Position numbers and translations under genes: made by a program. DNA of 64,000 bases, from contig NZ_CP071091.1 in the NCBI RefSeq assembly GCF_017301635.1, positions 2,182,001 through 2,246,000 on the forward strand. The letters are read 5' to 3'. This document shows positions 49,698 through 58,404 of this stretch, in pieces. The notes beneath the pieces are model-generated. The model was not told where the DNA came from. It worked only from the letters and a program-made list of their open reading frames with translations, and searched no databases. How positions within the stretch are numbered: the first letter of the stretch is position 1; each line of letters begins with the position of its first letter. The DNA is from Myxococcus landrumus (GTDB lineage Bacteria > Myxococcota > Myxococcia > Myxococcales > Myxococcaceae).

Positions 49698-51500
49698 ATG
49701 GCCCGATACGCCCTCATCGCCGAGCCGGATCCGCACCGCGCCGCCAGCCTGCTGGCCCTCGTCACGGCGGAGGGACTCGAGGGGGTGCTGGCCCGGGACG
49801 GCGCCGAGGCGCAGGAGCTGGTGCGCCAGCGCAGCGCCCCCACCCTGCTGCTCACGGACCTGGCGCTGCCACGCGTGGATGGCTTCGAGCTGCTGTCCTG
49901 GCTGCGCGAGCGGCAAGACGCCGAATCCACGCGAGTGGTGGTGGTGACGGCCTTCGACGAGCTGCGCGTGCGGGCCTGGCAGCTCAAGGACACGCTGGGC
50001 ATCCACTCCCTGCTGAGCCGCCGCGCCCCCACCGAGACGATGCGGGACACCGTGCGGACGGCGCTCGCGGGACAACGCTCCGTGCAAGCGCCCCCGGCCG
50101 AGAGCAGCTCGTCGGAGGAGGAGCGGCAACGGCTCGCGCGAGTCGATGCGATGCGGCTGGTGGACGACGGTCCTCCCGAGGCGGAGTTCCAGGAGCTCGT
50201 CTCGGAGGTGGCCCAGGCGTTCGCGGTCCCGATGGCGCTGCTGACGCTGGTGCTCGGAGACAGGCAGTGGTTCAAGGCCCACGTGGGCTTGCCGCACGCA
50301 CTCGCGCGCGACCGGGGGACACCTCGGGACTGGGCCTTCTGTCACCACGTGGTGATGGGTCGGGAGTCGCTGGTCGTCCCAGACGCCCGGCGCCATCCGG
50401 TGTTTCGCGACAACCCGCTGGTGCGTGAAGGCGTCATCGGCAGCTACGCGGGGGCACCGCTGGTGACGCCCCAGGGCGAAGTGCTGGGCACGCTGTCGCT
50501 CATCGACACGCGGCCGCTCGTGCTCGGTACCGAGGACATCGTGGCGCTGCGAGAGCTGGCGCGGCGCGTGGCCGGAGACCTGGAGCTGAGGTCTCGCGCG
50601 CGGCAGGAGACGCGAGACCTGGGACGCGCCCGGCACGAAGGCGCGCAGTCACTGGGCACGGCGCTGACGCAGGTGCGCGACGCCATCCAAGCGCTCGACG
50701 TGGCGACGTTGCTGGTGGCTCCCGGACGGCACCCCTTCGCGGGCAACACCGCGTTGTCGGAGATGCTGGGCATGCCGCTGGAGAGCATCCCCACCCTGAC
50801 GTTCGAGTCCTTCCGGCAACAGGTCGCGGAGCTCACGGCCGACCCGTCGGGGCGCTCGCTGGTGTTGGACCTGGCCTCGGAGTCCTCGCAGGGACTGCAC
50901 CTCACCCTCACGTTGGAGCGCCCGCGTCCGCGCCGGGTGCGCTGGGTGGCGCGCCCCTTTCGAGTCCCAGGCGGCGTCGCGCAACTCCTGACGCTCTCCG
51001 AGCTGGGGGGCGCCTCCCCCCGGGAGGAGCGCGAGCGGATGCTGCGAGTGGACGCGCTGACGGGCCTGGCCACCCGGCGCGTGGGAGAGGAACACCTGCT
51101 GCGAGAGATTGCCCGCTGTCGAAGAGACGGCGTGGCCTGTGGCGTGGTGCTGGTGGACCTGGTGGGGCTGGGCCACCTCAACCTGAGGCATGGCTTCGAC
51201 GCGGGAGACACCGCGCTGCGAGACGTGGCCCGCGAGCTGGAGGCCCTCAGTCCTCCGGCGGGAGGTCTCGCGGTGCGCTGGGAAGGAGGCACCTTGCTCC
51301 TCGCGCTTCCGGGCCACGGGGCCGCCGCGACGGAGGCCACACGAGAGCGGCTCCACGCCGAAATGAATCCCTCCCTTCGAGTCCACAGCGTGTCGGCGGT
51401 CGTCGAGGGCGAGGAGGACCCTCGGGAGATGCTCGCACGCGCACAGGCCGCGCTGGCGCGCACGAAGGCCGAGCATCACGCGAGAAGTCCTCGCGACTGA
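49698..51500 (+). CDS. Receiver-GAF-degenerate GGDEF protein
   Basis: In 600 residues there is a receiver (LLTDLALPRVDGFEL), a GAF domain (about 170-300, FCHHVVMGRESLVVPDARRHPVF), a PAS-like middle, and a GGDEF-type domain from DALTGLATRRVGEEHLL. The signature site reads RWEGGTLLLALP where RxGGDEF is expected, so diguanylate cyclase activity is unlikely; it may bind GTP or act as a protein-interaction module. It is probably the end of the run that starts at 44849. Confidence 0.87.
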   Translation: MARYALIAEPDPHRAASLLALVTAEGLEGVLARDGAEAQELVRQRSAPTLLLTDLALPRVDGFELLSWLRERQDAESTRVVVVTAFDELRVRAWQLKDTLGIHSLLSRRAPTETMRDTVRTALAGQRSVQAPPAESSSSEEERQRLARVDAMRLVDDGPPEAEFQELVSEVAQAFAVPMALLTLVLGDRQWFKAHVGLPHALARDRGTPRDWAFCHHVVMGRESLVVPDARRHPVFRDNPLVREGVIGSYAGAPLVTPQGEVLGTLSLIDTRPLVLGTEDIVALRELARRVAGDLELRSRARQETRDLGRARHEGAQSLGTALTQVRDAIQALDVATLLVAPGRHPFAGNTALSEMLGMPLESIPTLTFESFRQQVAELTADPSGRSLVLDLASESSQGLHLTLTLERPRPRRVRWVARPFRVPGGVAQLLTLSELGGASPREERERMLRVDALTGLATRRVGEEHLLREIARCRRDGVACGVVLVDLVGLGHLNLRHGFDAGDTALRDVARELEALSPPAGGLAVRWEGGTLLLALPGHGAAATEATRERLHAEMNPSLRVHSVSAVVEGEEDPREMLARAQAALARTKAEHHARSPRD

Positions 51501-51513
51501 GGTCCCCAGCGCG

Positions 51514-52479
51514 TCACCACGACGCGTGGGGAGACAACAAGGCCTGGCCCTCCAGCCGAGCCACGAAGGCATCCACCTCGTCGCGGTCAGGGAGACCCGA
51601 CATCGCGCCCAGCCGCATGGTGGTCAGCGCCGACGTCGCGTGAGCGAAGCGCACCGCGTCCGCGAGTGAGCGCTTCTCCCCCAGGGCCACGGACACCGCC
51701 GCGACGAAAGCCTCACGAGCCCCCGCGGTGTCCACCCAGTCCACGGGCAGGTTCGGCAACCACAGCTCGCCCTCCTTGCCCAAGAGCAGATGCCCTTGTG
51801 GAGCCGCCACGACGGCGGCCCCGGCACCTCGGCGCACCATGTTCTCCGCGGCCTGCCGAGCGGAGTCGAGGTCCCCCACGTCCAACCCCGTCAGCACCGC
51901 GGCCTCCGCGCCCCCCAGACACACGACATGGACCGCCTCCAGCAGCTCTTCCGGGAGCGAGGTGGCCGACCTGGGCGACAGGACGATGTGCGAGCCCGCG
52001 GCCCGCGCGATGTGGACGGCGGCGACGACCGCCTCCAACGGGACACCCAGGTGCGCGAGGAGCACGTCCGCGCGAGTGATGCGCTCCTCGGCGGCGAACA
52101 CGTCCTGCACGCACAAGCGCCGGTTCGCGCCCGCCACGGCCAGACACTGCGCCCGCCCTGCTTCATCCCCCATCTCCATCATCACGCCCGTGCTCTCGCC
52201 CGGGTCCCGAGCAACGGCGCGCGTCTCCACGCCCTCCTCCTCGAGCTGCTCCAGGAGCGCCATCCCGCGGACATCCATCCCCACGCGCCCCACCAGCGTC
52301 GCCCGAGCGCCCAGCCGCGCCACCGCCACGGCGCCGTGAGCCCCCTTTCCGCCCAACTGCTCCAGGAACGAGTACCCCTCCACACGCTCACCGGGCCCTG
52401 GGAGCCGAGCCCCCTGGACCCGGAAGTCCGTGCTGATTCCACCGACCACGACGATGTCGGCCTGCCTCCGCGGAGCCAT
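51514..52479 (-). CDS. PfkB/ribokinase-family sugar kinase-like protein
   Basis: The ATG at 52479 (with G-rich sequence 6 bases before) gives 321 residues. PfkB signatures are present: GGISTDFRVQGARLPGPGERV, LGGKGAHGAVAVARLGA and, at the catalytic site, DTAGAREAF. The canonical motif is DTTGAGDAF; here Gly is Arg and the catalytic Asp is Glu256. Activity is therefore uncertain. It converges on the receiver-GAF gene. Confidence 0.87.
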   Translation of the reverse strand: MAPRRQADIVVVGGISTDFRVQGARLPGPGERVEGYSFLEQLGGKGAHGAVAVARLGARATLVGRVGMDVRGMALLEQLEEEGVETRAVARDPGESTGVMMEMGDEAGRAQCLAVAGANRRLCVQDVFAAEERITRADVLLAHLGVPLEAVVAAVHIARAAGSHIVLSPRSATSLPEELLEAVHVVCLGGAEAAVLTGLDVGDLDSARQAAENMVRRGAGAAVVAAPQGHLLLGKEGELWLPNLPVDWVDTAGAREAFVAAVSVALGEKRSLADAVRFAHATSALTTMRLGAMSGLPDRDEVDAFVARLEGQALLSPHASW

Positions 52480-52670
52480 GTCCGTCCCCCCTCGCCCCAC
52501 GGCCGCGCTGCGACGGCCACCTGGGACCTGACCGTTCCAAGGGTACGCACGCCCTCGGCTCCGGTGCCCGGCTGGCCGCCGTGCTCCTCCTCCGCTCCAG
52601 CACTCCCCCAACCTCCTGAAACTCCAGGAATTTCGCCGCACCCCCAGTGCCCAGGGCCTCCCGTCGCGCA

Positions 52671-52700
52671 TTGACACCTCGCGTTGGGCCATGCTACCTA
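52671..52700 (+). promoter_or_regulatory. aib operon promoter
   Basis: A consensus TTGACA (52671-52676) is followed 17-18 bases later by CTACCT/TACCTA (52694-52700), giving a leader of about 50 bases before the aibR GTG. Confidence 0.6.
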
Positions 52701-52713
52701 CCGGTCGGTAGGT
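52696..52713. promoter_or_regulatory. AibR (TetR-type) operator
   Basis: ACCTACCGGTCGGTAGGT has perfect 8-bp inverted arms with a 2-base centre and overlaps the -10 region of the aib promoter. Binding here would block transcription; the expected inducer, isovaleryl-CoA or a related acyl-CoA, is taken from work on the M. xanthus homologue. Confidence 0.8.
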
Positions 52714-52755
52714 CGTGGATTTGTAAGATTTACAGTCCTTCGAGACGAGGCACAC

Positions 52756-53436
52756 GTGACGCAAGGCGGACGGAAGCCAGATGAGGGTGAGCGCTACCGC
52801 GCGATTCTCGAGACGGCGGCGCGGCTCATCTGCGAGCGCGGCTACGAAGGCACCTCGATGCAGGAGATCGCCGCCGCGTGCCGGATGACGAAGGCGGGGC
52901 TCTACCACCACATCCAGAACAAGGAGCAGCTGCTCTTCGCCATCATGAACTACGGGATGGACCTGTTCGAGGAGCAGGTCCTCTCGCGCGTTCAGGACAT
53001 CGCGGACCCGGTGGATCGGCTGCGCGCGTGCATGCGCCACAACATCCTGCTGGTGACACGTGGGTGGAGCAAGGAGGTCATCATCATCCTCCACGAGCAC
53101 GCCACGCTCACCGGTGAGGCGCGCGCCTTCATCGACAACCGAAAGAAGCGCTACGTGGGCTTCCTCGAGGAAGCGTTCGCGCAGGCCGCGCAGCAGGGGC
53201 GCATCCGTCCGGTGGACCCGACCATTGGCGCGTTCTCGTTCCTGGGCATGGTGTTGTGGGTCTACAAGTGGTTCAAGCCCGACGGCCGGCTGACGGACGA
53301 GCAGATCGCCGACGGGATGGTGGACCTCCTCTTCCCGCCCATCGTCGCGGCCGCCGTCGACGGTCAGCCGGGAGTCTCCTCGTTGCGAGTGGTGCCTCGG
53401 ACCGCCGCTTCGGGTTCGGGCACGGAGGAGCCGTGA
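52756..53436 (+). CDS. aibR: TetR-family regulator of alternative isovaleryl-CoA synthesis
   Basis: The GTG at 52756 has GAGG 5 bases upstream. In 226 residues the TetR helix-turn-helix is TSMQEIAAACRMTKAGLYHHIQNKEQLL, followed by an all-helical ligand domain. The downstream genes and order match the aib cluster of Myxococcus xanthus, where this protein is the acyl-CoA-responsive repressor. Its stop overlaps aibA as GTGA. Confidence 0.9.
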   Translation: MTQGGRKPDEGERYRAILETAARLICERGYEGTSMQEIAAACRMTKAGLYHHIQNKEQLLFAIMNYGMDLFEEQVLSRVQDIADPVDRLRACMRHNILLVTRGWSKEVIIILHEHATLTGEARAFIDNRKKRYVGFLEEAFAQAAQQGRIRPVDPTIGAFSFLGMVLWVYKWFKPDGRLTDEQIADGMVDLLFPPIVAAAVDGQPGVSSLRVVPRTAASGSGTEEP

Positions 53437-54230
53437 AGACCGCGCGTTGGTGTTCGCTGGAAGAAGCCGTCGCGTCGATTCCCGACGGAGCCTCGTTGGC
53501 CACGGGCGGCTTCATGCTCGGCCGCGCGCCCATGGCGCTGGTGATGGAGCTCATCGCGCAGGAGCGCCGGGGGCTGCGGCTCATCTCGCTGCCCAATCCG
53601 TTGCCCGCGGAGTTCCTCGTCGCGGGGGGATGTCTGGCCCACCTGGATATCGCCTTCGGCGCGCTGAGCCTGGAAGGCCGCGTGCGGCCCATGCCCTGTA
53701 TCAAGCGGGCCATCGAGCAGAACACGCTGTCCTGGCGCGAGCATGACGGCTACCGCGTCGTCCAGCGCCTGCGCGCCGCGTCCATGGGCCTGCCCTTCAT
53801 CCCCGCGCCCGACGCGGACGTGTCGGGGCTGGCGCGCGCGGAGCCCCCGCGCACCGTGGTGGACCCATTCACGGGCGAGAGCGTCCCGGTGGAGCCCGCC
53901 TACTTTCCGGACGTCGCGCTGATTCACGCGCGGGCCGCGGATGAGCGCGGCAACCTCTTCATGGAGGACCCGACCACGGACCTGCTCGTCGCGGGAGCCG
54001 CGCGGCGGGTGATTGCCACGGTGGAGGAGCGGGTGTCTCGCCTTCCTCGCGTCACCATTCCCGGCTTCCAGGTGGACCGCATCATCCTGTCCCCTCGAGG
54101 CGCGCTGCCCACGGGCTGCGTCGGGCTGTATCCCCATGATGACGCCATGCTGGCGCGCTACCTGTCGCTCGCGGAAGCGGGCCAGGAAGCGGAGTTCCTC
54201 GACTCGCTGCGACGCCGGAGGGCGGCATGA
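53433..54230 (+). CDS. aibA: Methylglutaconyl-CoA decarboxylase subunit A (CoA-transferase fold)
   Basis: In 265 residues this follows the alpha subunit of glutaconate CoA-transferases (GASLATGGFMLGRAPMALVMELI, DVALIHARAADERGNLFM). In the M. xanthus pathway AibA/AibB is not a transferase but decarboxylates 3-methylglutaconyl-CoA to 3,3-dimethylacrylyl-CoA. The GTG start has GGAGGAG just upstream and overlaps aibR. Confidence 0.9.
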   Translation: MKTARWCSLEEAVASIPDGASLATGGFMLGRAPMALVMELIAQERRGLRLISLPNPLPAEFLVAGGCLAHLDIAFGALSLEGRVRPMPCIKRAIEQNTLSWREHDGYRVVQRLRAASMGLPFIPAPDADVSGLARAEPPRTVVDPFTGESVPVEPAYFPDVALIHARAADERGNLFMEDPTTDLLVAGAARRVIATVEERVSRLPRVTIPGFQVDRIILSPRGALPTGCVGLYPHDDAMLARYLSLAEAGQEAEFLDSLRRRRAA

Positions 54231-54967
54231 GCGCCATGGTCGACATCACTCCCGCGGAGACCGTGGTCTCCTTGCTCGCGAGGCAGATTGACGATGGCGC
54301 GGTGGTGGCCACGGGCGTCGCCTCGCCGCTGGCCATCCTCGCCATCGCCGTCGCGCGAGCCACCCACGCGCCGGACCTGACGTACCTGGCCTGCGTCGGC
54401 TCGCTGGACCCGGACATCCCCTCGCTGCTCCCCTCTTCCGAGGACCTGGGCTACCTGGAGGGACGCTCGGCGGAGATCACCATCCCCGACCTCTTCGACC
54501 ACGCGCGGCGTGGCCGGGTGGACACCGTCTTCTTCGGCGCGGCCGAGGTCGATGCCCTGGGCCGCACCAACATGACGGCCAGCGGGAGCCTGGAGCAGCC
54601 TCGGACGAAGTTCCCGGGCGTGGCGGGCGCGGCGACGCTGCGTCAGTGGGTCCATCGGCCGGTGTTGCTGGTGCCTCGGCAGTCGCGCCGCAACCTGGTG
54701 CCGGAAGTCCAGGTGGCCACGACGCAGGACCCTCGCCGCACGGTGCGCCTCATCTCGGACCTGGGTGTCTTCGAGCTCGGGGCCTCCGGCGCGCGGCTGC
54801 TGGCCCGTCATCCCTGGGCCACGGCCGACGACATCGCCGAGCGCACGGGCTTCGAGTTCGAGGTGGATGAGTCGCTTGCCGTCACCCCCCTACCGGACGC
54901 GCGCACCGTCGCGGCCATCCGGTCGTTGGACCCTCGTGGCTACCGAGACCAGCTCGTCGGCCGCTGA
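54227..54967 (+). CDS. aibB: Methylglutaconyl-CoA decarboxylase subunit B (CoA-transferase fold)
   Basis: In 246 residues this follows the beta subunit of glutaconate CoA-transferases. At the place where transferases have the catalytic Glu that forms the CoA ester, the sequence reads LTYLACVGSLD, with Cys56, as in the known decarboxylase. Other motifs are GAAEVDALGRTNMTA and DLGVFELG. It overlaps aibA by 4 bases. Confidence 0.9.
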   Translation: MSAMVDITPAETVVSLLARQIDDGAVVATGVASPLAILAIAVARATHAPDLTYLACVGSLDPDIPSLLPSSEDLGYLEGRSAEITIPDLFDHARRGRVDTVFFGAAEVDALGRTNMTASGSLEQPRTKFPGVAGAATLRQWVHRPVLLVPRQSRRNLVPEVQVATTQDPRRTVRLISDLGVFELGASGARLLARHPWATADDIAERTGFEFEVDESLAVTPLPDARTVAAIRSLDPRGYRDQLVGR

Positions 54968-55015
54968 ACCCTCAATCCCAGACGTTGTTTTGAGAATTCT
55001 CTCGGAGGTACGGAG

Positions 55016-56053
55016 ATGAAGGCCGTCGTTCTGCGCAGTTTCGGTGAAGCGGGCAACCTGAAGATGGAAGACGTCCCGGTCCCCACGCCGGGCCGGGGTG
55101 AAGTCCTGTTGCGGGTGCACGCGTGTGGCGTCTGCTACCACGACGTCATCAACCGCCGGGGCAACCTGCCCCGCACCAGCGTGCCGGCCATCCTGGGCCA
55201 CGAGGCCGCGGGAGAAGTCGTCGCGGTGGGTCCCGACACGCCGGGCTGGAAGACGGGTGACCGCGCGGCGACGCTCCAGCGGCTGTCCTGCGGAACCTGC
55301 GCGCTGTGCCGCAGCGGGCGCAACAGCCTGTGCAAGACGGACAACCGCTTCTTCGGTGAGGAGCTGCCCGGCGGCTACTCGCAGTTCATGGTCGCGCCGG
55401 TGGCGGGCCTGGGTCGGGTGCCCGCGTCGCTGCCCTGGGAAGAGGCGGCCACGGTCTGCTGCACCACGGGCACGGCGGTGCACACGCTGCGCACGCGAGG
55501 CAAGGTCCGCGCGGGCGAGACGGTGCTCATCACCGGCGCCAGCGGTGGCGTGGGCATGTCCGCGGTGCAGCTCGCGAAGCTGGATGGCGCGCGCGTCATC
55601 GCGGTGACGTCCGGTGAGGCCAAGGTGCAGCCCCTGCGCGATGCGGGCGCGGACGAGGTCATCCTCTCACGCGGCCTGGACTTCGCGTCGGAGGTGCGCA
55701 AGCGCACGAAGGGCCAGGGCGTGGACCTGGCTGTGGAGATCGTCGGCAGCGTCACGTTCGACCAGACGCTGAAGTCGCTGACGCCGGGTGGACGGCTCGT
55801 CGTGGTGGGCAACCTGGAGTCGGGAATCGTCCAGGTCAACCCGGGGCTCGTCATCGTGAAGGAGCTGGAGATCATCGGCGCGTACGCCACGAACCAGGCG
55901 GAGCTGGACGAGGCGCTGCGGCTGACGGCCACCGGAGGCGTGCGCCAGTTCGTCACGGACAAGGTGCCGCTGGCGGAGGCGGCGCGGGCGCACTTCCGGC
56001 TGGAGAACCGCGAGGTGGCGGGCCGGCTGGTGCTGGTGCCTCCCCAGGCGTGA
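55016..56053 (+). CDS. aibC: Dimethylacrylyl-CoA reductase, zinc-type MDR family
   Basis: In 345 residues this medium-chain dehydrogenase/reductase has the catalytic-zinc region HACGVCYHDVINRRG and GHEAAGEVVAVG, structural-zinc cysteines in CGTCALCRSGRNSLC, and the nucleotide fold TGASGGVGMSAVQLA. In the aib pathway it reduces 3,3-dimethylacrylyl-CoA to isovaleryl-CoA. GGAGG lies upstream of the ATG. Confidence 0.9.
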   Translation: MKAVVLRSFGEAGNLKMEDVPVPTPGRGEVLLRVHACGVCYHDVINRRGNLPRTSVPAILGHEAAGEVVAVGPDTPGWKTGDRAATLQRLSCGTCALCRSGRNSLCKTDNRFFGEELPGGYSQFMVAPVAGLGRVPASLPWEEAATVCCTTGTAVHTLRTRGKVRAGETVLITGASGGVGMSAVQLAKLDGARVIAVTSGEAKVQPLRDAGADEVILSRGLDFASEVRKRTKGQGVDLAVEIVGSVTFDQTLKSLTPGGRLVVVGNLESGIVQVNPGLVIVKELEIIGAYATNQAELDEALRLTATGGVRQFVTDKVPLAEAARAHFRLENREVAGRLVLVPPQA

Positions 56054-56108
56054 GCGGACGAGGCGGCGAACCTAGGCATTGACGCACGGATTGGAAGCGA
56101 GGAGTCCC

Positions 56109-57371
56109 ATGAAGAAGCGGGTTGGAATCGAGGCGCTGGCTGTGGCCGTGCCGTCGCGGTACGTGGACATCGAGGACCTGGCGCGGGCGCGTGGAGTGGA
56201 CCCGGCGAAGTTCACCTCGGGCCTGGGCGCTCGGGAGATGGCCGTCACGGACCCGGGTGAGGACACGGTGGCGCTGGCGGCCACGGCGGCCGCGCGGCTC
56301 ATCCAGCAGCAAGGGGTGGACCCGTCGCGCATCGGCATGCTGGTGGTGGGCACCGAGACGGGCATCGACCACTCGAAGCCGGTGGCCTCGCATGTCCAGG
56401 GCCTGCTGAAGCTGCCGCGCACCATGCGCACGTTCGACACGCAGCACGCGTGCTACGGCGGCACCGCGGGACTGATGGCCGCGACGGAGTGGATTGCCTC
56501 GGGCGCGGGCGCGGGCAAGGTGGCCATCGTCATCTGCGCGGATATCGCGCGCTACGGGCTCAACACCGCGGGCGAGCCCACGCAGGGCGGCGGCGCGGTG
56601 GCACTCCTCGTCTCCGAGCAGCCGGACCTGCTCGCATTGGACGTGGGCCTCAACGGCACGTGCACCATGGATGTCTACGACTTCTGGCGGCCCGTCGGCC
56701 GTCGGGAGGCGTTGGTGGACGGGCACTACTCCATCAACTGCTACCTGGAAGCGCTGTCGGGGGCCTACCGTGGCTGGCGCGAGAAGGCCCTGGAGCACGG
56801 GCTGGTGCGCTGGTCCGGCACGATGCCCGGCGAGCAGCTCGCGCGCATCGCCTACCACGTCCCCTTCTGCAAGATGGCGCGCAAGGCGCACACGCAGCTT
56901 CGGCTGTGTGACCTGGAGGACGCGGTGGGCCCGGGCCCCGGCACTCCCGAGGCGCGGGAGGAAGTGGCGAAGTCCTCGGCCAGCTATGACGCGCAGGTGG
57001 CCACGTCGCTGGGGCTGAACTCCCGCATCGGCAACGTGTACACCGCGTCGCTGTACCTGGCCCTGGCGGGACTGCTCCAGCGCGAAGGGGCGCAGCTCGC
57101 CTCCCAGCGCATCGGCCTGCTGTCCTACGGCAGCGGCTGCATGGCGGAGTTCTACTCTGGCGTCGTCGGCGAGAAGGCCGCGGAGCGGATGGCCCGCGCG
57201 GACCTGGAGGGTGTGCTGGCCCGGCGCGAGCGCGTGTCCATCGAGGAGTACGAGCGGCTGATGAAGCTGCCCTCGGACGCGCCCGAGGCCAAGGCTCCGG
57301 CGCCCGGCACCTTCCGCCTCTCGGAGATTCGCGACCACAAGCGCATCTACGTCGAGGGCGGCGCGGCTTGA
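56109..57371 (+). CDS. mvaS: Hydroxymethylglutaryl-CoA synthase
   Basis: MvaS condenses acetoacetyl-CoA with acetyl-CoA to HMG-CoA, the entry point of both the mevalonate and the aib route. The 420-residue protein has the catalytic Glu in VVGTETGIDHSKP, the catalytic Cys in FDTQHACYGGTAGLM and the His in AYHVPFCKMARKAH. The ATG at 56109 has AGGAG 4 bases upstream; the 30-base longer frame has no such site. Confidence 0.95.
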   Translation: MKKRVGIEALAVAVPSRYVDIEDLARARGVDPAKFTSGLGAREMAVTDPGEDTVALAATAAARLIQQQGVDPSRIGMLVVGTETGIDHSKPVASHVQGLLKLPRTMRTFDTQHACYGGTAGLMAATEWIASGAGAGKVAIVICADIARYGLNTAGEPTQGGGAVALLVSEQPDLLALDVGLNGTCTMDVYDFWRPVGRREALVDGHYSINCYLEALSGAYRGWREKALEHGLVRWSGTMPGEQLARIAYHVPFCKMARKAHTQLRLCDLEDAVGPGPGTPEAREEVAKSSASYDAQVATSLGLNSRIGNVYTASLYLALAGLLQREGAQLASQRIGLLSYGSGCMAEFYSGVVGEKAAERMARADLEGVLARRERVSIEEYERLMKLPSDAPEAKAPAPGTFRLSEIRDHKRIYVEGGAA

Positions 57372-57425
57372 CGTGAAGCCCCCCGTGGCCGCCTGGGGAC
57401 ACTCCGGCGGCCCGGAACACGTGAG

Positions 57426-57446
57426 CCCCACGGCGCCACCGTGGGG
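57426..57446 (+). terminator. Hairpin after the aib operon
   Basis: CCCCACGG and CCGTGGGG form a perfect 8-bp stem with a 5-base loop between mvaS and the next gene. No T-run follows. Confidence 0.5.
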
Positions 57447-57482
57447 TGTCGAGTGCGGCGAGGACTGACATAAGCTGAGGGG

Positions 57483-58220
57483 ATGCCGACGGAACTGACG
57501 CGGCTTCGCGTCTCGTGCTTCCACTCGTTGCGGGATGTCGACCTGAGCCTCAAGGGCCTCAGCGTGCTGGCGGATGTCCAGGGGACGGCGACGAAGGACC
57601 TCGCCTCGCTGCTCGCGCTGCTGAAGGCCCTGGCCGAGGGTGGGCTTCAGCGACACCTGCAAGCGACCCGGGTACTGGGCCCGTCCCACGGACAAGAGGC
57701 GGTCCGCCTGGAGCTGACCTTCCAGGACAACCAATACGGCATCGAGCTTCGGCCGCGGACGGATGGCACCTGGTGGGTGGCCTCGGAGTCAGTGGACCTC
57801 CTCGTGGGCATGTCGTGCGTGTTGCTCGACCCCGACCGGGATGAACCTCGAGCTGAAGCAACATTGTCCCTGTACTCGCTGGAGGTGCCCGAACCCGTGG
57901 CGTCGAAAGACCCCAGCGACAGCGAGGGACCGGTCCTCGGGCAGATCCTCCATGGCGCGATGGCGTGGATGCGACGCGTCCTCATGGGGATTCGCATCGA
58001 ACCGGAGCTCTCCTGCGCCCCGGCGATGCTCTTCTTCTTCGAGGAAACGAACCGCGACCTGCCCCCCAACGCCGTCTGGGAGCGAGCCCAAGGCATCCGC
58101 GCCACGGCGAGCCTGCACCAGGTGCTGCTGTGCACGGCCTCGGCGGCGCTCGTGGAAGCCTTCGACGTGCGAGACGTCCTCCACGTGGACACGAACCACG
58201 GCGCGTCGAACATCCGCTGA
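57483..58220 (+). CDS. Degenerate OLD/RecF-like ATPase-fold protein
   Basis: The 245-residue protein starts LTRLRVSCFHSLRDVDLSLKGLSVLADV, the usual opening of AAA_21/OLD-type ATPases, but where GxNGxGKS is expected it has DVQGTATKD, so Walker A is lost. A Walker B-like strand (AMLFFFEETNRDLPP) and a switch-like end (VLLCTASAALVEAFDVRDVLHV) remain. GAGGGG precedes the ATG. It seems a folded but non-hydrolysing relative. The function is not known. Confidence 0.78.
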   Translation: MPTELTRLRVSCFHSLRDVDLSLKGLSVLADVQGTATKDLASLLALLKALAEGGLQRHLQATRVLGPSHGQEAVRLELTFQDNQYGIELRPRTDGTWWVASESVDLLVGMSCVLLDPDRDEPRAEATLSLYSLEVPEPVASKDPSDSEGPVLGQILHGAMAWMRRVLMGIRIEPELSCAPAMLFFFEETNRDLPPNAVWERAQGIRATASLHQVLLCTASAALVEAFDVRDVLHVDTNHGASNIR

Positions 58221-58404
58221 CGCAAGAGCCCGACTGACGGCTCGCGGACAGCGGACTCACCCTGTCGGGAGCCTCGGACAAGCCCCACTTCGCGGGGATA
58301 CGTCCACGACGCATTCCCTACCGCCTCGCGGCCACCTTCCTCGGACGCGAAGGAGCCAACACACTGGAGCCCATGGGCATGGCCCACACGCTTCAGGAGG
58401 CACC

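Noticed and set aside
49326-50636. Minus-strand frame opposite the CHASE2 and receiver-GAF genes
   Set aside because: Its composition (runs of Arg, His and Gln) is typical of a shadow and it lacks a ribosome site or domain.
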